From UBA652 sp964598235 (GTDB lineage: Bacteria; Pseudomonadota; Gammaproteobacteria; Nitrosococcales; Methylophagaceae): a stretch of 37,817 nucleotides of DNA. The stretch is taken from contig CAZRAY010000014.1 of assembly GCA_964598235.1 (NCBI GenBank), positions 1-37,817 on the forward strand, in the 5' to 3' direction. A model generated the notes under the pieces. That model worked only from the letters and a program-made list of their open reading frames with translations, was not told where the DNA came from and ran no database searches. The translations under genes and the position numbers were made by a program. Shown here one piece after another: positions 1-8,372 of the stretch (the stretch's first letter is position 1; the number at the start of each line of letters is the position of its first letter).

Positions 1-1332
1 CATTTCAGCAATTGATAATGGCTGATATTGTGGTTGCTTCATTAATTCTGTTACGCGTTGACCACGTTGAATTTGATTACGTGTTGCTTCATCCAAATCA
101 GAAGCAAACTGTGCGAATGCCGCTAATTCACGATATTGCGCTAAATCAAGACGGGTACCACCACCCAATTTCTTAATGATCTTAGTTTGTGCTGCGCCAC
201 CTACTCGAGATACCGATAGGCCCGCGTTAATCGCTGGACGGATACCCGAGTTAAACAAATCGGTTTCTAAGAAAATCTGACCATCTGTAATCGAGATTAC
301 GTTGGTAGGTACGAAAGCAGATACGTCACCCGCTTGTGTTTCGATAATTGGCAATGCCGTTAAAGAACCGGTTTGGCCTTTTACTTTACCGCCTGTTTCT
401 TTCTCAACATAATCCGCATTAACGCGCGCTGCACGTTCAAGCAAACGAGAATGGAGATAGAAAACATCGCCTGGATACGCTTCACGACCTGGTGGACGAC
501 GTAGCAATAATGATACTTGGCGATACGCCCAAGCTTGCTTAGTCAAATCATCATATACGATGAGGGCATCTTCACCTTTATCACGGTAATATTCACCCAT
601 TGAACAACCTGCATACGGTGCAATATATTGCAATGCTGCTGAATCAGAAGCCGACGCCGCAACAACGGTTGTATATTCTAATGCGCCATGCTCTTCAAGC
701 TTACGCACTACGTTTGCAATGGAAGAGGCTTTCTGACCAATCGCCACATAGATACATTTAACACCTGTGCCTTTTTGATTGATAATGGCATCGATCGCAA
801 TCGCTGTTTTACCAGTTTGTCTATCGCCGATGATTAATTCACGTTGGCCACGGCCAACGGGGATCATCGCATCAACAGATTTCAAACCTGTTTGTAATGG
901 TTGGTCAACTGACTGACGCGCGATAACACCGGGAGCCACTTTCTCAATTGGCGCCATGCCTTCTGCTTTAATATCGCCTTTACCATCAATTGGATTCCCT
1001 AAAGAATCCACGACGCGGCCAAGCAACGCTTCACCCACTGGCACTTCCAAAATACGACCCGTACATTTTACGCTGTCGCCTTCTGAAATATGTGTGTAAG
1101 GGCCTAACACCACAGCACCAACAGAATCACGCTCCAAGTTAAGCGCTAAACCATAAGTATTCCCTGGGAACTCAAGCATTTCCCCTGCCATTGCATCGGC
1201 TAAACCGTGGACACGTACAATACCATCGGTTACCGCAACAACCGTACCTTCTGTACGGACTTCAGTCGCCCCATCAAAGCTTTCAATTCGCTTTTTAATT
1301 AGGTCGCTGATTTCTGCTGAATTCAGTTGCAT
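1..1332 (-). CDS. atpA: F1F0 ATP synthase subunit alpha (3' end outside window)
   Basis: Alpha subunit of the F1 catalytic head, which forms the alpha3beta3 hexamer that makes ATP at the cytoplasmic face of the inner membrane. I translated 444 codons from ATG at 1332 to the window edge; the family is about 513 residues, so roughly 70 C-terminal residues are missing. The nucleotide-binding P-loop GDRQTGKT is present near residues 169-176, and the N-terminal MQLNSAEISDLIKKRI start is typical. An AGGAAAGAG ribosome site precedes the start. It lies 50 bases downstream of atpH, as the last visible gene of the atp operon; atpG, atpD and atpC would be expected to the left, off the window. Assignment is essentially certain. 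Confidence 0.99.
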   Translation of the reverse strand, partial: MQLNSAEISDLIKKRIESFDGATEVRTEGTVVAVTDGIVRVHGLADAMAGEMLEFPGNTYGLALNLERDSVGAVVLGPYTHISEGDSVKCTGRILEVPVGEALLGRVVDSLGNPIDGKGDIKAEGMAPIEKVAPGVIARQSVDQPLQTGLKSVDAMIPVGRGQRELIIGDRQTGKTAIAIDAIINQKGTGVKCIYVAIGQKASSIANVVRKLEEHGALEYTTVVAASASDSAALQYIAPYAGCSMGEYYRDKGEDALIVYDDLTKQAWAYRQVSLLLRRPPGREAYPGDVFYLHSRLLERAARVNADYVEKETGGKVKGQTGSLTALPIIETQAGDVSAFVPTNVISITDGQIFLETDLFNSGIRPAINAGLSVSRVGGAAQTKIIKKLGGGTRLDLAQYRELAAFAQFASDLDEATRNQIQRGQRVTELMKQPQYQPLSIAEM

Positions 1333-1382
1333 CACTCTTTCCTCTAAATTAAAACTAGCTGTACGATTAATTTCGTCACAGT

Positions 1383-1916
1383 CTAATTTAAAACATTCGC
1401 TAATTTATTCAATTTACCCAAAGCCGAGCCATCAATGACCAAGTCACCTGCTCTTACAATCGCACCACCTAATAACGTTTTATCAACGCTACAATCCAAA
1501 ATAACATCGCGATTAAGCCGTGCTTTCAATGCGGCTGCTAATTTTTTCTGCTGTGGCGCCGTCAATTTCTTGGCTGATACTACTTCTGCTGATAAGGTGC
1601 CTTCTTCTTCGGCACGCAAGTCTTCATACAAAACAGCAATATCGTCTAACACCAATAAACGGTCGTTTTCTGCCAAAACATGCAACATGTTTTGGCCGTC
1701 ATCTGTTAACGCTTTGCCCGCAATATCTGTCAACAATGCCACCGCATCGTCATTGCTCACTACAGGGCTTGCCAAAACTGCGTTTACCGCTGGTGTCTGA
1801 ACACTTTGTGCCAACACAGCTAACAACTCAGACCAGCCTGCTAATTCGCCCTTATCTCGTGCCAATCCAAAGATTGCATTGGCATAGGGACGAGCGATAG
1901 TCATTACTTCAGCCAT
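1383..1916 (-). CDS. atpH: F1F0 ATP synthase subunit delta
   Basis: Delta subunit, the peripheral-stalk cap that links the top of F1 to the b subunits. The 177-residue length equals the E. coli protein. The N-terminus (MAEVMTIARPYANAIF) and the C-terminal LLGGAIVRAGDLVIDGS motif are diagnostic of the OSCP/delta family. ATG at 1916 is preceded by AGGAG seven bases upstream, supporting this start. It sits nine bases after the atpF stop and 50 bases before atpA, in the standard B-E-F-H-A order, so it is part of one transcript from the promoter near 4050. Nothing unusual is seen in the sequence. Confidence 0.98.
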   Translation of the reverse strand: MAEVMTIARPYANAIFGLARDKGELAGWSELLAVLAQSVQTPAVNAVLASPVVSNDDAVALLTDIAGKALTDDGQNMLHVLAENDRLLVLDDIAVLYEDLRAEEEGTLSAEVVSAKKLTAPQQKKLAAALKARLNRDVILDCSVDKTLLGGAIVRAGDLVIDGSALGKLNKLANVLN

Positions 1917-1925
1917 CGTCGTCTC

Positions 1926-2396
1926 CTAGATTTGACCAATCAATTCGTCAAGCAAGTCTTTATGCGCTTTATCATCGACTTCACGACCTAAGATTTTCGC
2001 AGCACCCGCTAACGCCACACTGGATACTTGTGTGCGTAACTCTGTTTTCACACGGTTTGTCTCTTGCTCAATTTCTGCTTTCGCAGCTGACACAAGGCGC
2101 TCACCTTCGGTGCGTGCATTATCTTTAGATTCATCAACAATCGCTGCACCACGTGTGTTCGCACCTGAAATAATTTCATTTGCTTGTGTTTTTGCTTCGT
2201 TGATCACTTGCAAGGCGCGCTTTTCAGCCAGCTCTTGTTCATGCTTGCCACGTTCTGCCGCTGCCAAACCATCCGCAATTTTTACTTTGCGTTCATCTAG
2301 CGCCGCCATAATTGGTGGCCATACATACTTCATGCAAAAGACAACAAACAGCAAGAACGCTATCATTTGTCCAATAATGGTTGCATTAAGATTCAT
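1926..2396 (-). CDS. atpF: F1F0 ATP synthase subunit b
   Basis: Subunit b, whose dimer forms the peripheral stator stalk and holds delta and alpha against rotation. The 156 residues match the E. coli length exactly. One N-terminal membrane helix (about residues 5-25, starting MNLNATIIGQMIAFLLFVVF) is followed by a long charged, alanine- and glutamate-rich helix with heptad character typical of the dimeric stalk. ATG at 2396 has AGAGGT upstream. It lies 37 bases after atpE and nine bases before atpH in the operon. There is a single b gene and no b-prime duplicate, which is the normal state for non-photosynthetic gammaproteobacteria. Confidence 0.98.
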   Translation of the reverse strand: MNLNATIIGQMIAFLLFVVFCMKYVWPPIMAALDERKVKIADGLAAAERGKHEQELAEKRALQVINEAKTQANEIISGANTRGAAIVDESKDNARTEGERLVSAAKAEIEQETNRVKTELRTQVSSVALAGAAKILGREVDDKAHKDLLDELIGQI

Positions 2397-2433
2397 GTCT
2401 GTACCTCTCTATTTATTGCTATTGCTAAAAAAA

Positions 2434-2664
2434 TTAAGCAACTGCGAATAAAATGTACATGCCCAAACCAACTGCAATCATTGGGATCGCATCAACCAGA
2501 CCCATTACGATGAAGAATTGTGTACGTAACATTGGGATCAATTCAGGTTGGCGCGCTGCACCTTCCAAGAAACGACCGCCTAATACGCCGATACCGATCG
2601 CCGCGCCTACTGCGCCTAAACCCATCATCAATGCGCCTGCAATATATAATAATGCTGATTCCAT
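2434..2664 (-). CDS. atpE: F1F0 ATP synthase subunit c
   Basis: Subunit c, the small hairpin protein that builds the rotor ring and carries the translocated ion. The 76 residues form two membrane helices joined by the polar loop ARQPE (about residues 37-41). The ion-binding carboxylate is Asp58 in the motif GLVDAIPMIAVGLG. The surrounding residues match the E. coli proton-binding site and lack the Gln/Glu/Ser-Thr set seen in sodium-type rings, so proton coupling is inferred. It is flanked by atpB (39-base gap) and atpF (37-base gap). In E. coli the atpE leader enhances translation; I did not identify a clear equivalent here. Confidence 0.98.
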   Translation of the reverse strand: MESALLYIAGALMMGLGAVGAAIGIGVLGGRFLEGAARQPELIPMLRTQFFIVMGLVDAIPMIAVGLGMYILFAVA

Positions 2665-2703
2665 CTTTACTTCCCCTACTTAAAAATTAAATTAAAATTC
2701 TGC

Positions 2704-3594
2704 TTAGTGTTCTGTTTGATGTGCCATATCTAAATATACAATCGTTAGCGTCATGAAGATAAACGCCTGCAATGTAATGATTAAGATATGGAAAATCGCC
2801 CAACCAATGTGCAATAAGCCCGCAAATGCGCCCATTGCCATACCTGCTCCGTACATGATCGCAATCAAAATGAAGATCATCTCGCCTGCATACATATTCC
2901 CAAATAACCGCAATGACAATGAAATGGGTTTCGATATCAATGATACGAACTCCAATGCAAAGTTAATCGGGATAAATAAGGCTTTCAAAATTGGGTTCTT
3001 AGCTTCAAATGGGTGCAAGGTTAATTCGCCAACGAAACCACCAACACCTTTCATCTTGATGCTATAGAACAAGACTAATGCGAATACGCCGAATGCCATA
3101 CCAAACGTCACATTGGGATCCGTGGACGGCACGACTTTAAAGAATACTGCATGGGGATCCATGCCAAATACATGCGAACCCACCCATTTTGCAATCTCAG
3201 GCACGAAATCGATAGGCAATAAGTCCATCAAGTTCATCAAAAAGATCCAAAGGAAAACCGTAAAAGCGAGTGGTGCCACCATATCATTTTTAGAGGTAAA
3301 CGAACCGCGAACGCTATCGTTAATAAAATCTATAATCCATTCTGCAAAGTTTTGCGCGCCACTTGGAATGCCTGCTTCGACTTTTTTTGCTACACGACGG
3401 AAAAACCACATCATGAGTAACCCCAGCAGAATAGTCATACCCATACTGTCTACATTAATCGACCAAAAACCCATGTCTGCCGCTTCTTGCGCATCATGTG
3501 CCAAACCCCATGTACCATCATGCTTATGACCAAACGTCAAATTCTGCAAATGATGTTTGATATATTCCGATGATGTAATGGTTTCAGTTGACAT
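2704..3594 (-). CDS. atpB: F1F0 ATP synthase subunit a
   Basis: Subunit a, the stator membrane protein that supplies the two proton half-channels next to the c ring. The 296-residue product has the gammaproteobacterial N-terminal extension (SSEYIKHHLQNLTFG) followed by five to six hydrophobic helices. The essential arginine lies in the conserved SLSLRLFGNMYAGE motif, and the downstream histidine and glutamine-bearing helix (IITLQAFIFMTLTIVYL) is also present. ATG at 3594 is nine bases after the atpI stop. The tail ends DMAHQTEH. All key residues are intact. Confidence 0.98.
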   Translation of the reverse strand: MSTETITSSEYIKHHLQNLTFGHKHDGTWGLAHDAQEAADMGFWSINVDSMGMTILLGLLMMWFFRRVAKKVEAGIPSGAQNFAEWIIDFINDSVRGSFTSKNDMVAPLAFTVFLWIFLMNLMDLLPIDFVPEIAKWVGSHVFGMDPHAVFFKVVPSTDPNVTFGMAFGVFALVLFYSIKMKGVGGFVGELTLHPFEAKNPILKALFIPINFALEFVSLISKPISLSLRLFGNMYAGEMIFILIAIMYGAGMAMGAFAGLLHIGWAIFHILIITLQAFIFMTLTIVYLDMAHQTEH

Positions 3595-3602
3595 ATTTTT
3601 CT

Positions 3603-3980
3603 TTAAGCTCGATTAAAAACACTAAACAACACAACTAGCTGGGTAATACAAAACCCCACTAGCAAAGGATGTGGCAATAATGCCAACTTCATAAAACCCA
3701 CCGCAAATAATGCGATGGTGATCAGCCATCGATCAATCATGCATCGATAGGCTTTAACTAAATTCTTTCCGGCATCTGCGCCAGCCGACTTCGCTGCCCG
3801 AATCAAATACCACCGCTGCAATCCCGTTCCTGCTAGCGCGATGCCACCTCCATAAACACAAGCGGTTGCCGCGGCTGCATCCTGCAAAACCAAAAAGCCG
3901 ACGCCTAACGCCAGCAATACCACCACCTGCATTTTAAGGATGGCGTTTATCGGCCCAAGCCGCATTCTGCTATCTATCAC
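3603..3980 (-). CDS. atpI: ATP synthase protein I
   Basis: AtpI-family membrane protein, first gene of the atp operon. The family assists c-ring assembly and has been linked to magnesium handling; it is not part of the finished enzyme. The 125-residue product has four hydrophobic helices separated by a basic loop, which is the family's usual layout, although the sequence is poorly conserved and assignment leans on position directly before atpB. The codon at 3980 is GTG without a good ribosome site; an in-frame ATG at 3965 (MRLGPINAIL) is an equally possible start. The strong promoter at 4023-4051 lies just upstream and gives a leader of about 35 to 50 bases. Confidence 0.9.
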   Translation of the reverse strand: MIDSRMRLGPINAILKMQVVVLLALGVGFLVLQDAAAATACVYGGGIALAGTGLQRWYLIRAAKSAGADAGKNLVKAYRCMIDRWLITIALFAVGFMKLALLPHPLLVGFCITQLVVLFSVFNRA

Positions 3981-4022
3981 GAAGTAACTTTAAAATAGAA
4001 ATCTAACGGTTTAAACGACCGT

Positions 4023-4051
4023 ATTATAGCCCTCACACCTTATTTGGTCAA
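4023..4051 (-). promoter_or_regulatory. Strong sigma-70 promoter of the atp operon
   Basis: On the minus strand a TTGACC -35 box (4046-4051) is followed after exactly 17 bases by a perfect TATAAT -10 box (4023-4028). The predicted transcription start is near 4016, upstream of atpI. It is the best sigma-70 match I noticed in the window and fits the high constitutive expression of ATP synthase. The box begins only about 22 bases past the stop of the preceding glycosyltransferase gene and no terminator lies between them, so some read-through from the glycan operon into atp is possible. Confidence 0.88.
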
Positions 4052-4072
4052 CGAGATTTTGTGAGACCAGCC

Positions 4073-5002
4073 CTATTTAGGGTGCCACCCCACCACACTC
4101 CAGTATAGAAAAATCATTTTAAACAGAGCCTTATCTCTCAATCGTCGTCTGCATTTTCCAGCGTGCTTTGCTAAAACCAAAAATCCACATCGCCGAAAAG
4201 GTAACCATTGCTGTACAAAAACATCTTCTTTCATCCCGATTGCTTCTGCTGTATAAGCAATTTGTTGTAACCATGAGCCATCGGTGATCGTATGCCAACG
4301 ACGCACTGCCGCCGCAAAGCCTTCATTTACACCAACATCATTTTGATCATGTTGCCGATAATAAAGCGTCGGCTCGCTGTCTATATGCCATGTATTTCCT
4401 TGCGCTCGGGCATAGGCATAAATAAACCAGTCATGCGATGTTAATTTGGTTGCCAACAGTCCTAGCCCGAGTAAGTGTTGCTGCAGCTGGATTGCTAATG
4501 CTTGCGTTACAACGAAGGTACAACCTGGCCCTGGCGCTTCAAATAGATAATCCCATCTTACTTGGGGTTGTGCTTTATTGATTAATTTCCCTTCTTTCTC
4601 TGATTCCCATATCGTCTGCACATTGCTGGAATAACCTGCGCAGCCCGTTTCCATCAACTGCTCCATCGCGCGTAATAGTCGGCCAGGCATCCAAATATCA
4701 TCTTGATCTGCAAAGCTGACATAATCAAACGCCATAAAATCCACATCCCGACAGAGTCTAAAAAAATTTTGACTTGAAGCGGGAAAATGATTTCCTTGGG
4801 GCAATAAAATAATGCGCGAGTCTACCGTGGATTGCTCTGCTACCCACACTTCAGAATCATCCTCTGACGGATCAACACTGATAAAGATGGTAAGCGACAC
4901 GCCCACTTGTTCTAATATCGACGTCAATAATGTTGGCAGCCATCGCATACCATTATGCACAGCAAGACAAACGGCTATTTTCGGCAGCCTATTATTCGCC
5001 AT
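4073..5002 (-). CDS. Family 2 glycosyltransferase (rhamnosyltransferase-like)
   Basis: Cytoplasmic GT-A fold sugar transferase, probably adding one residue to the surface glycan. The N-terminus has the GT2 opening KIAVCLAVHNGMRWLPTLL, the first acidic strand ISVDPSEDDS, and the SFADQDDIW motif whose aspartates bind the metal and nucleotide sugar. A later SHDWFIYAYA segment supplies the likely catalytic base region, as in O-antigen rhamnosyltransferases. ATG at 5002 overlaps the end of the WbsX-like gene by 11 bases, so the two are translationally coupled. It is the last gene of the glycan operon before the atp promoter. Donor and acceptor sugars cannot be read from sequence; rhamnose is a guess from family resemblance. 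Confidence 0.88.
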   Translation of the reverse strand: MANNRLPKIAVCLAVHNGMRWLPTLLTSILEQVGVSLTIFISVDPSEDDSEVWVAEQSTVDSRIILLPQGNHFPASSQNFFRLCRDVDFMAFDYVSFADQDDIWMPGRLLRAMEQLMETGCAGYSSNVQTIWESEKEGKLINKAQPQVRWDYLFEAPGPGCTFVVTQALAIQLQQHLLGLGLLATKLTSHDWFIYAYARAQGNTWHIDSEPTLYYRQHDQNDVGVNEGFAAAVRRWHTITDGSWLQQIAYTAEAIGMKEDVFVQQWLPFRRCGFLVLAKHAGKCRRRLRDKALFKMIFLYWSVVGWHPK

Positions 5003-6095
5003 ATTTTTCTACCATTGCCTTCACCGCTTCCAAATAGCCATATTGATGTAACGTATCTGGCTCAAGATAAGCGCATTCAGACCATTCATTCCATGCATTG
5101 ATAAAGATAAGTGACTGTCCTTTTTTTGTCTCTATCTCAGAAAGTTTATCCAACCAATACAAAAATCGCTTGGGGGATGCACCTTCAAAAAGCTTAGCCT
5201 TATTCCCATAACGCGCCGTATTATCCCAGTCTACTAAAGCAGATTGATATATTTTATTGTCTTCTTCTACAGCTTGCATAATCACATTTTGCCACAACGT
5301 ATCATACGAATAGGTGCGTTGTTGACTCACCGCATATTTTAATTTTGCTAACGGTAATTGTATTTTTTCTGGTAACCGTCTTAATAACGCTTCAATACGT
5401 TTTGCCTTATTCCCACCATTAAAAAAGTGGCGTGGCTGAAATTTAATGGCCGCATCAAAACCGGCAAAAATAGTGTCCTGATCGGCAACCGGATAGGCAC
5501 TGAACCGAATAAAATAAATCCCATTAAGCCCCGCTTGTTTTGCTAGCCCACTCAGATAGGCGAGATACTCGATTAAATGTGGGATCAGTTCGGGGCGATA
5601 GATACACAAAACAGGTTTGTTATCCCGACGTAAATAGCGTGGATCTTCAAAATAAGTCCGTAAATAATCAAAATGTGCCTGCCATATGGTGCGATCAGCG
5701 GTATAATTTTGTCTTATTAACACCGTGGGGTCGCCGGTCCATTGCCGTGTCCAACTTTCATTTGCCCAAGTAATACAATAATCTAAATCGTGATTTTTAT
5801 TGGCTTCAAAATGCTTAAGCGGCACATCTAACAGTACTTTCCCATCAAACCAATAGTGATAAAAATTAAAGCCACTTAAACCATATTCCTGAGCTAATGT
5901 AATTTGTTTATCTACGGCTTGTGATGAAGACAAGTCATAGTATTCACCCTCTAATGGCACTCGTGGTTGCTGCTGCCCAGCCACAATAGGCTCTGCTTGC
6001 TTCACTAAGGTCCAGTCGGTGAACCCCTTCCCCCACCATTGATCATTTTCTGGAATAACATGAAACTGTGGAAAATAAAAAGCCATATAGTCCAT
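4992..6095 (-). CDS. WbsX-like glycan protein (GH99-like domain)
   Basis: A 367-residue protein of the WbsX family, found in O-antigen and capsule loci and related in fold to glycoside hydrolase family 99. The start (MAFYFPQFHVIPENDQWWG) followed by KGFTDWTLVKQA is the family hallmark, as are FNFYHYWFDGKVLLD, CITWANESWTRQW and the C-terminal FINAWNEWSECAYLEP. Members occur as stand-alone proteins or fused to glycosyltransferases, and their reaction has not been settled; endo-acting transferase or hydrolase roles have been suggested. It has no signal peptide, so it is probably cytoplasmic. AGGAAG lies nine bases before ATG 6095. It starts three bases after the preceding glycosyltransferase and overlaps the next. 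Confidence 0.9.
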   Translation of the reverse strand: MDYMAFYFPQFHVIPENDQWWGKGFTDWTLVKQAEPIVAGQQQPRVPLEGEYYDLSSSQAVDKQITLAQEYGLSGFNFYHYWFDGKVLLDVPLKHFEANKNHDLDYCITWANESWTRQWTGDPTVLIRQNYTADRTIWQAHFDYLRTYFEDPRYLRRDNKPVLCIYRPELIPHLIEYLAYLSGLAKQAGLNGIYFIRFSAYPVADQDTIFAGFDAAIKFQPRHFFNGGNKAKRIEALLRRLPEKIQLPLAKLKYAVSQQRTYSYDTLWQNVIMQAVEEDNKIYQSALVDWDNTARYGNKAKLFEGASPKRFLYWLDKLSEIETKKGQSLIFINAWNEWSECAYLEPDTLHQYGYLEAVKAMVEKYGE

Positions 6096-6098
6096 TGT

Positions 6099-8357
6099 TT
6101 ACTGCTTCCTATTGCCGCGCCACCGCAGAAAGCCAACAATAGGCCGACGAAACCAATTAGGAAGCCGCGGTGAATGGCCTATTTTATGGCCTGCATAGCC
6201 TAAAAATTCCGACAATACGGTTCGAAAAGGCACTTGATGATTAATATGTAATGCTGCAGACACTTGCTCTACGCCCTGTTGCTGATAGGGATTATTGTAT
6301 TGCTGCCGTGCACGGAAAAAACGGCGGCGCGCTATCCCTGCTTCCATTGGCTCAATACGATAATAATCGTCCATCATTTCACGATTATTGCGATACGTTT
6401 GTTCTTGTACCTTTTTTTGTATCGCTTTCACCTGTAAGCGTTCTCTGTTCAACATCTGTAATTTATCCATTACCGCTTTGGGCTCTGGCGCAACTAACCA
6501 ACCATTTTCACCCTCACGCACCCGATCTGCAAACGCCCCTAATTGCGTTGCCACCACGGGAATACCTGCCGCCCACAATTCACTTAAGGTATAACTAAAG
6601 GTTTCTGGCACTGTTGACAATAACAATCCTACATCAGCCTGTGCCTTCTTTAATTCTTGGCCCAATGCCATCCGCTCATAACGCGGCAATACCATCACAC
6701 CTGATATGTCTTTATACGCCTTGCCTTCTTTTCCTGAACCCAGCAACCACACATCGGCAAACTTGCTCAGATCAGCAATAATGGCCGTCAGTATATCGCC
6801 CCCTTTTTGCGGCATCACCCCGCCCAAAATAACAACACGCAAGCGTTCATTTTCTGTCGTGTTTACAGATGTGGTTGCTACAGACAATGCCGTCACTAAA
6901 TCATTATCCAAACCATGTGGAATAACCTCAAATGGCTTATCTTTCCATTCAGGTACTAATGTACGATAGCGCGACACAACTGAATCGGTTGGCGCCACCA
7001 ACTGCACATTATCCAGCTTTATCAACGCAATAAACTGGCGACGAACCATTTCCCAATGCGCAGCTGATTCTTGCACAAAGAAACGATGGTGATCGTTATT
7101 TGCCTGACAATCCTGCTGTTTAACACGGTTGCATTCCGTGCAAGGCGAGTCAAAAGTCGCCACCACTGCAGGGCAAAAAGGATAAAAATCATGGCAAACA
7201 AATGTCGTCGGCAATCCCGTACGTAATATATCTAAAGATTGTGCGATTAATGATGAAATCATTAGTCGCTCTACTTTAAAATCACGAATAATTTCATCTA
7301 ACACTTGTTGATATTGATAATGACTGATTGCCGTCGATAAAATAGGTTGTGCTAATAACCAGGTTTTAATCGGCACATCCATCTCTGCACTGCGGTATAA
7401 AGCCAAGGTTTTGCCAAAAGCGCTCCAATCCCCTATCGGTCGTAATACCAAGTTTTGATGTGCATTGTCGCCCCCTACCGCATCTTCTACCCATCGACAA
7501 AGTCCGCCTCCCCAACCATGTGCCACATGTAATTGAACAGGCAAACAGTCTGCTAATCTCTCTGGATATTCCGCTTGGTCATCAAGCTCTGTCAAAGCAT
7601 GTCTTGCTGTTGTTAGAGGGTGGGACTCAGTTAACGCAATTTTCCAAGAAGCGGGTAATGCTTTTCCTTGATCCAAGGGTGTCACGGCACTATCGTCAAT
7701 ATATAACTGGTCTGTGCCTAACAAATGCAGGCCCTGTTCTCTTATTGTCGAAAATAAAGCGTTATCTGATTCTTTCGTGCCCGCCAATATTTGTTTCCAT
7801 CGTGGCCCCTGTAACAATGCGGCACTTTCCAAAATGACCGGCACATCAAAATCATGGCCTGTAACATAATCCATTAACCATTGATCAATGGCATCAACCG
7901 TTAAGGCCGGTGTCCGTGGCCGGTTAAATACGGAAAAATAATGATGTTGTGCACTGACAGGAGATATCGCCAAAGCCGCTGACTTCTCTGCTGTGGCAAC
8001 GAAGCGGGCATCCCATTGTGTTGGTATTTCACACGCCACACGAATAAATAGAGTGCGCTCACCTTGATAGTTTACGGCGCGTAAAATTGTTTGCCAATAT
8101 TGCCCTGCAGGATAAGTGTCTGGCAATACGAATTGCACAGGGTAATCCCACTGCTCGCACTGCGATCGTATCGTCTGGGTATCTGCGGCTAGAATATGGA
8201 TGTCTTTGCTTAAAGAATTTGCCTGCAGCCGCGTCAGCATCTCTGCCAAACGCTCTATTTCATTAGCAAACACGATCACAACTATCGACCAGTCAATAGT
8301 TAACATTGGCAAGCCTACAAACTTTTTATTCTCTATAGGTGTATTTTCATCTGTCAT
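6099..8357 (-). CDS. Large glycosyltransferase with C-terminal GT4 domain
   Basis: A 752-residue cytoplasmic protein. The last third is a clear GT-B fold GT4 catalytic domain: RVVILGGVMPQKGGDIL at its start, then the nucleotide-sugar motif ETFSYTLSELWAAGIPVVAT with the two glutamates of the EX7E signature, then VREGENGWLVAP. The middle section (HVAHGWGGGLCRWVEDAV to the cysteine-containing stretch CTECNRVKQQDC) looks like the matching N-terminal Rossmann half, and four cysteines there could bind a metal. The first 200 or so residues resemble no motif I recognise, perhaps a second, degenerate GT-A-like module. ATG at 8357 lacks a strong ribosome site; a later in-frame ATG (MLTIDWSIVVIV) is possible. 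It follows the GT8-like gene by 15 bases. Confidence 0.85.
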   Translation of the reverse strand: MTDENTPIENKKFVGLPMLTIDWSIVVIVFANEIERLAEMLTRLQANSLSKDIHILAADTQTIRSQCEQWDYPVQFVLPDTYPAGQYWQTILRAVNYQGERTLFIRVACEIPTQWDARFVATAEKSAALAISPVSAQHHYFSVFNRPRTPALTVDAIDQWLMDYVTGHDFDVPVILESAALLQGPRWKQILAGTKESDNALFSTIREQGLHLLGTDQLYIDDSAVTPLDQGKALPASWKIALTESHPLTTARHALTELDDQAEYPERLADCLPVQLHVAHGWGGGLCRWVEDAVGGDNAHQNLVLRPIGDWSAFGKTLALYRSAEMDVPIKTWLLAQPILSTAISHYQYQQVLDEIIRDFKVERLMISSLIAQSLDILRTGLPTTFVCHDFYPFCPAVVATFDSPCTECNRVKQQDCQANNDHHRFFVQESAAHWEMVRRQFIALIKLDNVQLVAPTDSVVSRYRTLVPEWKDKPFEVIPHGLDNDLVTALSVATTSVNTTENERLRVVILGGVMPQKGGDILTAIIADLSKFADVWLLGSGKEGKAYKDISGVMVLPRYERMALGQELKKAQADVGLLLSTVPETFSYTLSELWAAGIPVVATQLGAFADRVREGENGWLVAPEPKAVMDKLQMLNRERLQVKAIQKKVQEQTYRNNREMMDDYYRIEPMEAGIARRRFFRARQQYNNPYQQQGVEQVSAALHINHQVPFRTVLSEFLGYAGHKIGHSPRLPNWFRRPIVGFLRWRGNRKQ

Positions 8358-8372
8358 CTGCTGACTATTGTA

